Shown in pieces: positions 40,761-47,246 of a stretch of 64,000 nucleotides of DNA. Source of the DNA: Croceicoccus sp. Ery15. Lineage in GTDB: Bacteria; Pseudomonadota; Alphaproteobacteria; Sphingomonadales; Sphingomonadaceae. Numbering within the stretch: position 1 is the stretch's first letter; every line of letters begins with the position of its first letter. The notes beneath the pieces were generated by a model. The model made no database searches. It worked only from the letters and a program-made list of their open reading frames with translations, and was not told where the DNA came from. The stretch lies in the NCBI RefSeq assembly GCF_020985305.1, contig NZ_CP087588.1, forward strand, positions 1,364,001 to 1,428,000, written 5' to 3'. The translations under genes were made by a program, and so were the position numbers.

Positions 40761-40970
40761 TCAGTCGGCGACGCTGAGATTGACCGCGCTAGCCTTACCG
40801 TTGCGACCGGTTTCCACTTCGTAATTGAGGCGCTGGTCCTTATCGAGCGTCTGCATGCCAGCGGCCTGCACAGCAGAAATATGCACGAAGCTGTCGGCGG
40901 AGCCATCGTCTGGCTGGATGAAGCCATAGCCCTTGTCGCCATTGAAGAATTTTACGGTACCGATAGTCAT
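40761..40970 (-). CDS. cspA: Cold-shock protein CspA family
   Basis: A 69-residue single-stranded nucleic acid binding protein; start at MTIGTVKFF with AAGGAAGCGAA upstream. Both RNA-binding motifs are intact: KGYGFIQP (RNP1) and SFVHISAV (RNP2). It contrasts with the two degenerate relatives on the same island (26924 and 42629). Acts as an RNA chaperone at low temperature or stress by family knowledge. Confidence 0.93.
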   Translation of the reverse strand: MTIGTVKFFNGDKGYGFIQPDDGSADSFVHISAVQAAGMQTLDKDQRLNYEVETGRNGKASAVNLSVAD

Positions 40971-41162
40971 TTCGCTTCCTTTCAAGAAACGGATTGGGCC
41001 GGTCCGCGAAGTTGCGAACCGGATTCGTGCGTCAAGTCGTCAATTGAAAGGAGGTCGTCGTCTTATTGGTATGAAAAGCGGAATGATCCGATTTCCGCGC
41101 CAATCGTCGATACCCGTCGAAATTCAACGAGAGCAGAGTTTGTATCGCACGTTTCCGCGCAA

Positions 41163-41387
41163 CTAGATAGTCGGTTCGGGTCCTGTCCGTGAAACGGTGG
41201 GAGCTGTGAATTGCGCCTGGCTCCAAGCACATGCCGCTGCAGCACCCAAACCGTGCTGAAACTCGCTTATCCGCCCCGCTATTCGGGAGGCCTTTGCGAG
41301 CTTCGCGAGCCGGTCATCGTCGTTGGCGGCAACACCGGCACCCATGAGCGCGCGCTGGTGTGCAGCATATTCAAGGTTCAGGTCCAT
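41163..41387 (-). CDS. MDLN-type small protein (diverged relative of triad gene 2)
   Basis: A 74-residue protein starting MDLNLEYAAHQRALMGAG; the first 14 residues match the triad gene at 27196 (MDLNQLYANHQRAL) almost exactly. The YFDLV motif is absent; the rest is an Ala-rich helix and a Pro/Thr tail. AGGAGAACTGAC precedes the ATG. Sits between a 50-residue gene and cspA. Confidence 0.6.
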   Translation of the reverse strand: MDLNLEYAAHQRALMGAGVAANDDDRLAKLAKASRIAGRISEFQHGLGAAAACAWSQAQFTAPTVSRTGPEPTI

Positions 41388-41444
41388 GTCAGTTCTCCTG
41401 CGTGGGCGGGAATGCTGCTGCATGGCCGCTGGTTGAATTGCGTG

Positions 41445-41597
41445 TCAGTCGACCATGGTCGCGACGAGGCGTCGCAATTCGAGGGTCGGGATCATTGCGA
41501 CAATGGGCGAATAACCCTTTCTCGCCAGCGAGTGTGATGCGCCATAGCGCGGCGAAAGTATGGCACGCGACGTGGCGCGTGCAGTGCTGTTGTTCAT
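41445..41597 (-). CDS. Very small hypothetical protein (50 residues)
   Basis: Open frame MNNSTARATSRAILSPRYG, later YSPIVAMIPTLELRRLVATMVD at the end (split here for length: YSPIVAMIP and TLELRRLVATMVD). The C-terminal TLELRRLVA-M(V/I)D pattern looks protein-like and I have the impression it recurs in small sphingomonad proteins near cold-shock genes. Weak ribosome-binding site (GGATACAAGACAA). Between infA and the MDLN gene on the same strand. Confidence 0.55.
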   Translation of the reverse strand: MNNSTARATSRAILSPRYGASHSLARKGYSPIVAMIPTLELRRLVATMVD

Positions 41598-41642
41598 TTG
41601 TCTTGTATCCGGCAGGTCCATCCTGCCGCCTTTATAAGAGTG

Positions 41643-41909
41643 TCAGCGCCTGTATCCGCGTTTGCGACCACCGCCAGGGCCTTGCCCGGGTGTTCGTTCG
41701 CGAAAGACGATCCGGCCTTTGGTCAGATCGTAGGGCGTCAGTTCGACATGTACGCGGTCTCCAACGACCGATCGGATGCGGTAGCGGCGCATCTTGCCTG
41801 CAGTGTAGCAGATCAGACGATGCTCATTATCGAGGGTGACGCCGAAGCGGCCATCGGGCAGGATCTCGTTGATCTCACCCTCCATCGTAATGAGCTCTTC
41901 CTTCGCCAA
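41643..41909 (-). CDS. infA: Translation initiation factor IF-1 paralogue
   Basis: An 88-residue OB-fold protein: [20 protein letters not shown], then [20 protein letters not shown], then [15 protein letters not shown]. Normal IF-1 is about 72 residues; this one has an extra basic Gly-rich tail ([14 protein letters not shown]). The mobile context and diverged core mark it as a second, accessory IF-1 rather than the housekeeping copy. With cspA nearby, it could adjust translation under stress (inference). Confidence 0.88.
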   Translation of the reverse strand: MAKEELITMEGEINEILPDGRFGVTLDNEHRLICYTAGKMRRYRIRSVVGDRVHVELTPYDLTKGRIVFRERTPGQGPGGGRKRGYRR

Positions 41910-41968
41910 TCCATCTTCCTAGCGTACGAAAAATCATCCGCACGGACGTATTCCGTCGCGGAACCATA

Positions 41969-42139
41969 GTGCATGAAAAGGAAGTGGTGCCGATCTCACG
42001 CTTGTGCGCAAACTGCGGCAATCATAATCCGTCGCAAACGACGTTAGGCAATATCTATATAACAGCGTATAAAAAAATTTCAACGGTCTCGGTCGAATGG
42101 CTTGGAAATTGTCGCTTGTGTCGACGGGTGCCGCTGTGA
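41969..42139 (+). CDS. Possible small zinc-ribbon protein
   Basis: A 56-codon plus-strand frame from a GTG, with two CxxC pairs: LCANCGNHN near residue 13 and GNCRLCRRVPL near 49. The base composition is clearly more AT-rich than its neighbours. Only a weak GGA is found before the GTG. Two well-spaced CxxC pairs in so short a frame are unlikely by chance, but the ORF is divergent from infA and overlaps its upstream region, so it may also be promoter DNA. Confidence 0.4.
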   Translation: MHEKEVVPISRLCANCGNHNPSQTTLGNIYITAYKKISTVSVEWLGNCRLCRRVPL

Positions 42140-42150
42140 CCGGATCGCGC

Positions 42151-42360
42151 TCATTCAGCTTCAGACTGACGCCGGTGCTCGGCCAGCGCGTCGTCCAGAC
42201 TGGTATATCTGTATGGACCGACGCAGTATTGGGTGATGGTCACCGCAGTGACCCCTTCGGGCAATACCGGCGATGAAATGGGCGTGGCCGAGCCACCTTC
42301 ATTTTCCCACTCGTTTGTCGTCTGGGCCTTGCCGCTTTGCGCTTCGGGAACCTGGCTCAT
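42151..42360 (-). CDS. VGPYxYT-motif protein (right triad, gene 3)
   Basis: A 69-residue protein. N-terminal part has EWENEGGSAT; the C-terminal part GVTAVTITQYCVGPYRYTSL, then DDALAEHRRQ, aligns with the tail of the left-side protein at 27377. Starts two bases after the stop of gene 2 (TAGGTATG), so translation is coupled. Function unknown. Confidence 0.65.
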   Translation of the reverse strand: MSQVPEAQSGKAQTTNEWENEGGSATPISSPVLPEGVTAVTITQYCVGPYRYTSLDDALAEHRRQSEAE

Positions 42361-42362
42361 AC

Positions 42363-42560
42363 CTATTGGAACCTATCCGATGGAAGCTGGTCCCGTGGCG
42401 CGCCAGTCCATGACTGAAGCGAACCGGCTCGCGCTGCCCTGATGCGCTTTTCATAATAGCCGACAAGATCGAAATAGGTCTCTCGGTCTACCAACGAACC
42501 TGATCGCACCGCATTGGCCTTTGCAAGCTCGTAGTTGAAAATCAGTTGATCGAGCGTCAT
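42363..42560 (-). CDS. YFDLV-motif small protein (right triad, gene 2)
   Basis: A 65-residue protein beginning MTLDQLIFNYELAKANAV and containing YFDLVGYYEKRI, the same motif and spacing as the left copy at 27196. AGAGGAGTTCGCC precedes the ATG. Helical, polar, no known family. Confidence 0.65.
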   Translation of the reverse strand: MTLDQLIFNYELAKANAVRSGSLVDRETYFDLVGYYEKRIRAARAGSLQSWTGAPRDQLPSDRFQ

Positions 42561-42582
42561 GGCGAACTCCTCTCGCACCGCT

Positions 42583-42619
42583 AAGAAAAGTCAGCCGAGG
42601 CCTTTCGGCCCCGGCTGAC
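42583..42619 (-). terminator. Internal terminator between right triad genes 1 and 2
   Basis: On the reverse strand a 13-bp stem (GTCAGCCGGGGCC / GGCCTCGGCTGAC, one mismatch, loop GAAA) is followed by TTTTCTTAG. It lies within the triad, so gene 1 would be expressed more than genes 2 and 3, by partial termination. Confidence 0.75.
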
Positions 42620-42628
42620 ATTCACGAG

Positions 42629-42886
42629 CTAGCCCTGCTGGGCGCGCGCCTGCTGCTCCTGCAGGCCGGGACCTTCGCCCTGCTGCGGCTGCAGGTTGAT
42701 GGCCCGCATGTTGCCACCGTTGACCTCGCTGGTGTCGTAACCGTAGCGCTGATCGACGCTGGGCTCCTGTGCTTCCTGCTGCAGATCCTTCCGTCCGAAC
42801 GCCAGCGCGTCGCCGCCCTGGTCCGGGGTAATCATGCCGGTGCCCTTGTCACTGTTGTAGCTCTTGATCTTGCCGAAATGTGTCAT
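42629..42886 (-). CDS. Degenerate cold-shock-domain protein (right triad, gene 1)
   Basis: An 85-residue protein: MTHFGKIKSYNSDKGTGMI, then DLQQEAQEP and QRYGYDTSEV. Like its left paralogue it keeps a diverged RNP1 (KGTGMI) but loses the aromatic RNP2 (FGRKDLQ). It has a Gln/Gly-rich tail. AAGGAATCGAC precedes the ATG. Promoter region is the 305 bp upstream toward the integrase gene. Confidence 0.7.
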   Translation of the reverse strand: MTHFGKIKSYNSDKGTGMITPDQGGDALAFGRKDLQQEAQEPSVDQRYGYDTSEVNGGNMRAINLQPQQGEGPGLQEQQARAQQG

Positions 42887-43191
42887 GTCGATTCCTTCAG
42901 TATGAATGCAGCGCGCCAGAATTGGATCGGCTGCGACTAAGAGGCGGAACTGAAGGAGGTGGCTTCTCTAAACTGGATGCCTAAGACCGTCGATTGCGAC
43001 TGGTAGCTGTATCTAAGATGGGGGCGCTTGGCTGGACATAAAAGGCCGAGCCGAAAACATATCCAAGGGATAATCAATGCCGGAGCGGCGCCCATCGCAA
43101 CCAATTCTCCGAAAAATGAATTGCATTCAATTTAACCTGGGATGGCCATAATCATCAATGTACGGCGTGAACTGCTATGATCATGCACTCA
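42887..43191. other. 305-bp gap before the integrase gene end
   Basis: Upstream region of the right triad; the integrase gene, on the same strand, ends at its right edge. No protein-like frame seen. Rich in AT near 43050-43160. It probably holds the triad promoter; no clear consensus -35/-10 could be assigned by eye. Confidence 0.5.
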
Positions 43192-44379
43192 CTACGAAGC
43201 AACATGCGCAGAGCAATAGTCTCCCCACGCTTCCATCAGCTTCACCCGTGCGCCAGGATTGTCCGGTGTGCCCAAATAAGTCGTGCGGCGATAGGCGGCC
43301 TGCACTGCGTCAGGCGTTTTGTGCGCGAGAGCCGCTTCGACAACCGCATTGGGGAAGCCTTCGTTTGCCGCCCAGTCGGTAAAGCTGGAGCGGAAACCGT
43401 GGACGTGGAAAGGCTCCTGCATGTCGCGCATGACCTTAAGCAGTGTCATGTTGGACATCGCCTTACCGGTCATGCCGGGGAATATCACTTCGGCTCCCTC
43501 AAGCCGCATTGCGTCCGCCTTCACAAGCACCGCCAGAGCTTCCTCTGACAGCGGCACGATGTGCGCCCTGTTGCGCTTCATGTGTTCGGCAGGGATTGTC
43601 CAAAGGCGCTGGTCCAGATCGAATTCGTCCCATTTCGCGAGCCGCACTTCCTGCGAACGAACGCCAGTCAGAATAAGAAGGTCGAGCGCGAGACGCGAGT
43701 AGGATGGCTTTCGGCGTAGCGCGGTCAGGAATGGAGGAACGGCCACGTATGGCATCGCCTTGCGGTTGGCCGGTTTCTTGATCTGTCGCGGCAGACCTCG
43801 CCCCGCTTTCAAGCTGCTATTGCCCGATGGAGCTTCGGTAGAGCGCCAGCCCTTGGCATGGGAATAGTCCAGCACTGCGCAAATCCTGTTGCGAACCTGG
43901 CGGGCCGTTTCCGGGATTTCCTGCCAGATCGGCGTCAGGACCGAGATGATGTCCGCAGCGGTGATTCCGCCAGTCGTCATGTCGCCCAGTTTCGGGAAGG
44001 CGTAGTTCTCCAGACTGGCGAGCCACTGGCGACCATAGACATCGCTTTTCCAGCCTGCCTCGTTCTCCGAATGATATTGGGTGGCGGCTTCGCGGAAGGT
44101 GACCTTGGCAGCTTCCTCGTCCTTGCGCTCAGTCAGCACGTCGCGCTTCTCGACCTTGACCGCCTTGCGCAGGTCGGCGGCCTTCGCGCGCGCCTCGGCC
44201 AGTGTCACCAGCTTTGCACTGCCCACGCCGATGTCTCGTCGTTTGCCATCCTGCTGGAGTCGCAAATTCCAGTAGGCACCCCCGCGTTTGTCCACTTTCA
44301 GGAATAATCCGTCACCGTCCTGATAGGTGCCCGGATTCGCCAATGCTGCCTTGACCGCTACCGCCGTGAGTTTGCCCAT
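43192..44379 (-). CDS. int: P4-type tyrosine integrase
   Basis: A 395-residue site-specific recombinase. I use the ATG of MGKLTAVAVKAAL, the usual start. Order: DUF4102-type arm-binding domain (about 1-90), core-binding SAM-like domain (about 100-190), catalytic domain with Arg in TGVRSQEVRL, His-x-x-Arg in HGFRSSFTDWA, and Tyr363 in VQAAYRRTTYLG. It lies 200 bp from the 3' end of tRNA-Tyr and should recombine there. Arm-site decamers lie just upstream of its start. Confidence 0.95.
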   Translation of the reverse strand: MGKLTAVAVKAALANPGTYQDGDGLFLKVDKRGGAYWNLRLQQDGKRRDIGVGSAKLVTLAEARAKAADLRKAVKVEKRDVLTERKDEEAAKVTFREAATQYHSENEAGWKSDVYGRQWLASLENYAFPKLGDMTTGGITAADIISVLTPIWQEIPETARQVRNRICAVLDYSHAKGWRSTEAPSGNSSLKAGRGLPRQIKKPANRKAMPYVAVPPFLTALRRKPSYSRLALDLLILTGVRSQEVRLAKWDEFDLDQRLWTIPAEHMKRNRAHIVPLSEEALAVLVKADAMRLEGAEVIFPGMTGKAMSNMTLLKVMRDMQEPFHVHGFRSSFTDWAANEGFPNAVVEAALAHKTPDAVQAAYRRTTYLGTPDNPGARVKLMEAWGDYCSAHVAS

Positions 44380-44386
44380 TGCTCTA

Positions 44387-44464
44387 CCCCCACACTTCTC
44401 GGGACCGAGTTGCGAAACCAAAGTGTGGGGGTAAGCCACTTTACCCCCACATTACCCCCACACT
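44387..44464. repeat. Right arm-type integrase sites (four CCCCCACAYT copies)
   Basis: CCCCCACACT at 44387-44396, its inverted form AGTGTGGGGG at 44422-44431, CCCCCACATT at 44444-44453 and CCCCCACACT at 44455-44464. They lie between the integrase start and tRNA-Tyr, and two more copies are at the left end. Confidence 0.65.
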
Positions 44465-44573
44465 TTGTTCCGGTTGCAGGCAAATTGCAGCGGTCAAATG
44501 CGGACAGCAAAGGCGATAATACCCTTGGTTTTCTGCGATTTCTAGGGCTTTTCGGGGATGTTCTGAGAAAGGG

Positions 44574-44601
44574 CGGTGGTGGACAGGGCTGGATTCGAAC
44601 C
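44574..44601. repeat. Right attachment site (tRNA-Tyr 3' end)
   Basis: CGGTGGTGGACAGGGCTGG then ATTCGAACC, covering the CCA end, acceptor stem and T arm of tRNA-Tyr. Repeated imperfectly at 23219-23245. Confidence 0.75.
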
Positions 44602-44662
44602 AGCGTACGCTTGCGCGGGCAGATTTACAGTCTGCTGCCTTTAACCACTCGGCCACCTGTCC
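44577..44662 (-). tRNA. tRNA-Tyr (anticodon GTA)
   Basis: The reverse strand folds as a class II tRNA: acceptor GGACAGG, D arm, anticodon arm GCAGACTGTAAATCTGC with anticodon GTA, long variable arm CCGCGCAAGCGTACG, T arm GGTTCGAATCC, and acceptor end CCTGTCC followed by A and an encoded CCA. It is intact, as expected for island insertion that restores the 3' end. Confidence 0.97.
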
Positions 44663-44840
44663 ACACCGGTGCATGATGGGCCCGAAAAGACCCTTGGCGA
44701 AATGCTCCGTAACCGGAGCCAATCGGCCGAGAGGCGCCCCTTTGGCGAAGCTGCGCTTGCCTGTCAATGGGGGGACTGGCAACAGCGCGTTGATAAAGCA
44801 GATTCATGGCCGCACCGGCCATTCCAGAAACGAGGTATCA

Positions 44841-45644
44841 GTGGCCAACAAGGGCGAGAAGAAAGCATTGCGCGGACGCGCGGGGCGCATGCAGGGCGGA
44901 CGCGGCAGCGGGCGCGGCACCAAGGGCGCGGTGCGCCTGTGGGGCCGTCACGCCGTGCTTGCCGCCATGGAAAACCCCCATCGCAGCATCAACCGCATCT
45001 GGGCCACCCATGAAATGATGGACGAATTGCGCGCCGAAGGGATCGAGCCTGCCCCGGACGTTCGCGTCGAATTCGCCCAGAACACCGACCTTGCCCGTCT
45101 GGTCGCGCGCGATGCGCCGCATCAGAATATCGTGATCGAATGCGACCCCCTGCCCGATCTGTTCCTGAAGGACATTCTGGAAGGCGATCCCGCCGCCCCC
45201 GTGGTCATGCTGGATCAGGTGACCGATCCGCATAATGTGGGCGCCATCATGCGCTCTGCCGCGGCGTTCGGCGCGGCCTGCATTGTCACGCAGGACCGGC
45301 ACGCCCCGCCCGAATCGGGCGTTCTGGCCAAATCCGCATCGGGCGCGCTGGAAACCCTGCCGTGGGTGCGTGTCGTGAACCTTGCCCGCGCCCTGGATGA
45401 ACTGGCCGAGGCGGGATACTGGCGCATCGGCCTTGACGGGGACGGCGAGGTGACCCTGGCCGAGGCGTTGCCAGCCGGCCCCGTCGCGCTGGTTCTGGGC
45501 GCCGAGGGCGACGGTTTGCGCCACAATATCGGTCAACATTGCGACCAGATCGCGCGCCTGCCGATCAGCTCTACGGTAGAGAGCCTGAACGTGTCGAACG
45601 CGGCGGCGATTTCGCTTTACGCCTGCGCAATGCGTTCGTTCTAA
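44841..45644 (+). CDS. rlmB: 23S rRNA 2'-O-methyltransferase, RlmB/TrmH type
   Basis: A 267-residue SPOUT methyltransferase. I use the GTG of VANKGEKK (GAGG just upstream). An N-terminal basic stretch is followed by the RNA-binding substrate domain (LWGRHAVLAAM) and the knotted catalytic domain: motif 1 DPHNVGAIMRSAAAFG, motif 2 ALVLGAEGDGLR, motif 3 ISSTVESLNVSNAAAI. This order is that of RlmB (Gm2251 of 23S rRNA). Divergent from tRNA-Tyr. Confidence 0.9.
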   Translation: MANKGEKKALRGRAGRMQGGRGSGRGTKGAVRLWGRHAVLAAMENPHRSINRIWATHEMMDELRAEGIEPAPDVRVEFAQNTDLARLVARDAPHQNIVIECDPLPDLFLKDILEGDPAAPVVMLDQVTDPHNVGAIMRSAAAFGAACIVTQDRHAPPESGVLAKSASGALETLPWVRVVNLARALDELAEAGYWRIGLDGDGEVTLAEALPAGPVALVLGAEGDGLRHNIGQHCDQIARLPISSTVESLNVSNAAAISLYACAMRSF

Positions 45645-45694
45645 ACAGGCTGCAAAGGGACGGGCCGGACGATTCGGCCCGAAGGGGGGATCAC

Positions 45695-46522
45695 ATGTTT
45701 CTGAACAAACTGGCGCGCGCGTCGCGCATTCTGCTGGCCGGTGCGGGCGCGATGGCGTTGACGGGGTGCCTGTTCACGCCCGGCAAGTTCGATTCGCAAC
45801 TGGTGCTGACCAAGGGCGGCCATTTCAGCTTTAGCTATGAGGGTGAGATCACCACCATGGGGCTGAGCCAGATGGCCGCGATGGACGAGCCGGAACCGTT
45901 CGAACCCGCCTGCTATGACGAGGATATGGAGCTGCGCGACTGCACCGGCGAGGAAATTCAGGAGCAGCAGGCCGACTGGGAAGACGAACAGGCCGAAGAC
46001 GCGCGCGACAAGGAGCAATTCGCCAAGATGTTCGCCGGCATGGATCCCAGCGATCCCGAAATGGCCGAAAAGCTGGTCGCGTCGCTGAAAAAGATGCGTG
46101 GCTGGGAAGAAGTCTCGCATCGCGGCAATGGCGTCTATGATGTGAAGTTCCGCACCGATGGCATGCTGACGCACAGTTTCCTGTTTCCGGTGCTGGAAGA
46201 CATGCCGGGGATGACGCAATTCGTGTCTGTCACCCCGCGCGCCGATGGCAGCGTGCGCGTAACGGCCCCCGGCTTCGGCGGCGACCAGTCGGGCATGGGA
46301 CAGAGCATGTCGATGATGATGGCGATGGGCGCAGCAAAGAACAATGGCGGTGACGATACCGAAATCGTCCTGCCCGACGGCCAGTTCACCATCCGCACCG
46401 ATGGAGAGATCCTGACCAACAACACCGACGACGGCCCCGTGACCGAAGGGACGCTGAAGGTGCTGCACTGGACCGTCGACACGACCAGCAAGGTCGCGCC
46501 CACCGCGCTGATCAGGCTGTAA
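45695..46522 (+). CDS. Hypothetical lipoprotein
   Basis: A 275-residue exported protein with signal peptide and lipobox (LLAGAGAMALTGC). Mature part has a hydrophilic acidic segment (EEIQEQQADWEDEQAEDARDK is split across about 85-105), a Met-rich stretch (MGQSMSMMMAMG) and beta-rich ends. AGGGGGGA precedes the ATG; a small CGGGCCG / CGGCCCG hairpin lies between it and rlmB. I recognise no family; such conserved lipoproteins near rlmB occur in sphingomonads but are unstudied. Faces the HU gene across a strong terminator. Confidence 0.75.
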   Translation: MFLNKLARASRILLAGAGAMALTGCLFTPGKFDSQLVLTKGGHFSFSYEGEITTMGLSQMAAMDEPEPFEPACYDEDMELRDCTGEEIQEQQADWEDEQAEDARDKEQFAKMFAGMDPSDPEMAEKLVASLKKMRGWEEVSHRGNGVYDVKFRTDGMLTHSFLFPVLEDMPGMTQFVSVTPRADGSVRVTAPGFGGDQSGMGQSMSMMMAMGAAKNNGGDDTEIVLPDGQFTIRTDGEILTNNTDDGPVTEGTLKVLHWTVDTTSKVAPTALIRL

Positions 46523-46565
46523 CGCGCGCCCATACGCGATCGATTTAATCCGGATCGGCCATAGA

Positions 46566-46602
46566 AAAACCGCGCGGAGGGCATGGCCTTCCGCGCGGTT
46601 TT
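46566..46602. terminator. Strong bidirectional terminator
   Basis: A 17-bp stem (AAAACCGCGCGGAGGGC / GCCTTCCGCGCGGTTTT, one G-T wobble, loop ATG) with an A run on one side and a T run on the other, placed between the convergent lipoprotein and HU genes. Confidence 0.9.
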
Positions 46603-46652
46603 GCTTGCCGTGTCCGCCGCGCTTTTCAGGCGGCGGTGCCAGCGTGCGGTGA

Positions 46653-46925
46653 TCAGTTCACCGAGTCCTTCAGGCCCTTGCCGGCCTTGAACTTGGGCTG
46701 GGTCGATGCCTTGATGGTCATCGGCTCGCCGGTACGCGGGTTGCGGCCGGTCGATGCCTTGCGCTTGGCGACCGAGAAGGTGCCGAAGCCTACCAGACGA
46801 ACCTCATCCCCTTTTGCCAGCGAGGCGGTGATCGCGTCGAAAACGCCTTCCACGGCCTTGGTGGCATCGCTGCGCGACAGTCCGCTGGTTTCGGCGACTT
46901 CGCTGATCAGCTCGTTCTTGTTCAT
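46653..46925 (-). CDS. hup: DNA-binding protein HU
   Basis: A 90-residue nucleoid protein: MNKNELISEVAETSGLSRSD, then the beta arm FGTFSVAKRKASTGRNPRTG. The NPRTG turn carries the intercalating Pro. Downstream of lon on the same strand, the usual order in proteobacteria. Confidence 0.97.
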   Translation of the reverse strand: MNKNELISEVAETSGLSRSDATKAVEGVFDAITASLAKGDEVRLVGFGTFSVAKRKASTGRNPRTGEPMTIKASTQPKFKAGKGLKDSVN

Positions 46926-47246
46926 TTAGGTAAACCCCCTTCAGTCAGGTTTGTCTTTATGGGTAACAACGATCCCTCCGCATTCGGCCGGAATCGAAAG
47001 CGCGGATGGCGGGCAAGTGAGCATTTTTTACACCGCTGTCAAAGCCAAAACTTGGCCTCAACTGGCGAAAATCCGCGATTCTTTGAACGAATGCGGCCTT
47101 AGATACGACGAGTTGAGCAGGCGCAGCAGAGCCTTGCCGAGAATGCTGCAACGCACCACGGGCCGACGGGCTTTTTATATGACAGAAAAGCGCAATTTAC
47201 CGCTGGCGGGGCAAGGCGATTCGCCATCCCTGTCCCGCCAGCCTAA
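46926..47246. other. 321-bp region between lon and hup
   Basis: No protein-like frame. It holds the hup ribosome-binding site (GAAGGGGGTTTACCTAA near the start), the likely hup promoter, and a hairpin directly after lon (separate entry). Confidence 0.5.
47202..47242 (-). terminator. Hairpin after lon
   Basis: A 9-bp outer stem GCTGGCGGG / CCCGCCAGC with an inner GGCG / CGCC stem, immediately after the lon stop. It is followed on the reverse strand by GGTAAATTGCGCTTTTC, so termination strength is moderate. Confidence 0.45.

Larger units (their letters stand above)
23219..44601. mobile_element. Mobilizable genomic island integrated in tRNA-Tyr
   Basis: About 21.4 kb bounded by a 28-bp tRNA 3' end on the right and an imperfect copy on the left. 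It carries a P4-type integrase at the right end, two excisionase/AlpA-like genes at the left end, and a MobQ-type relaxase module (traA, traC, traD, oriT) in the middle. No mating-pair-formation genes or coupling protein were seen, so it should depend on a helper element for transfer. The cargo is transport, ion balance, glycan enzymes and small stress-type proteins. Confidence 0.85.

Noticed and set aside
26920..42950. Search for EcfG-type stress promoters (GGAAC, 16-17 bases, CGTT) before island cargo genes
   Set aside because: GGAAC occurs (for example near 28071 and 34997) but no correctly spaced CGTT partner was found.
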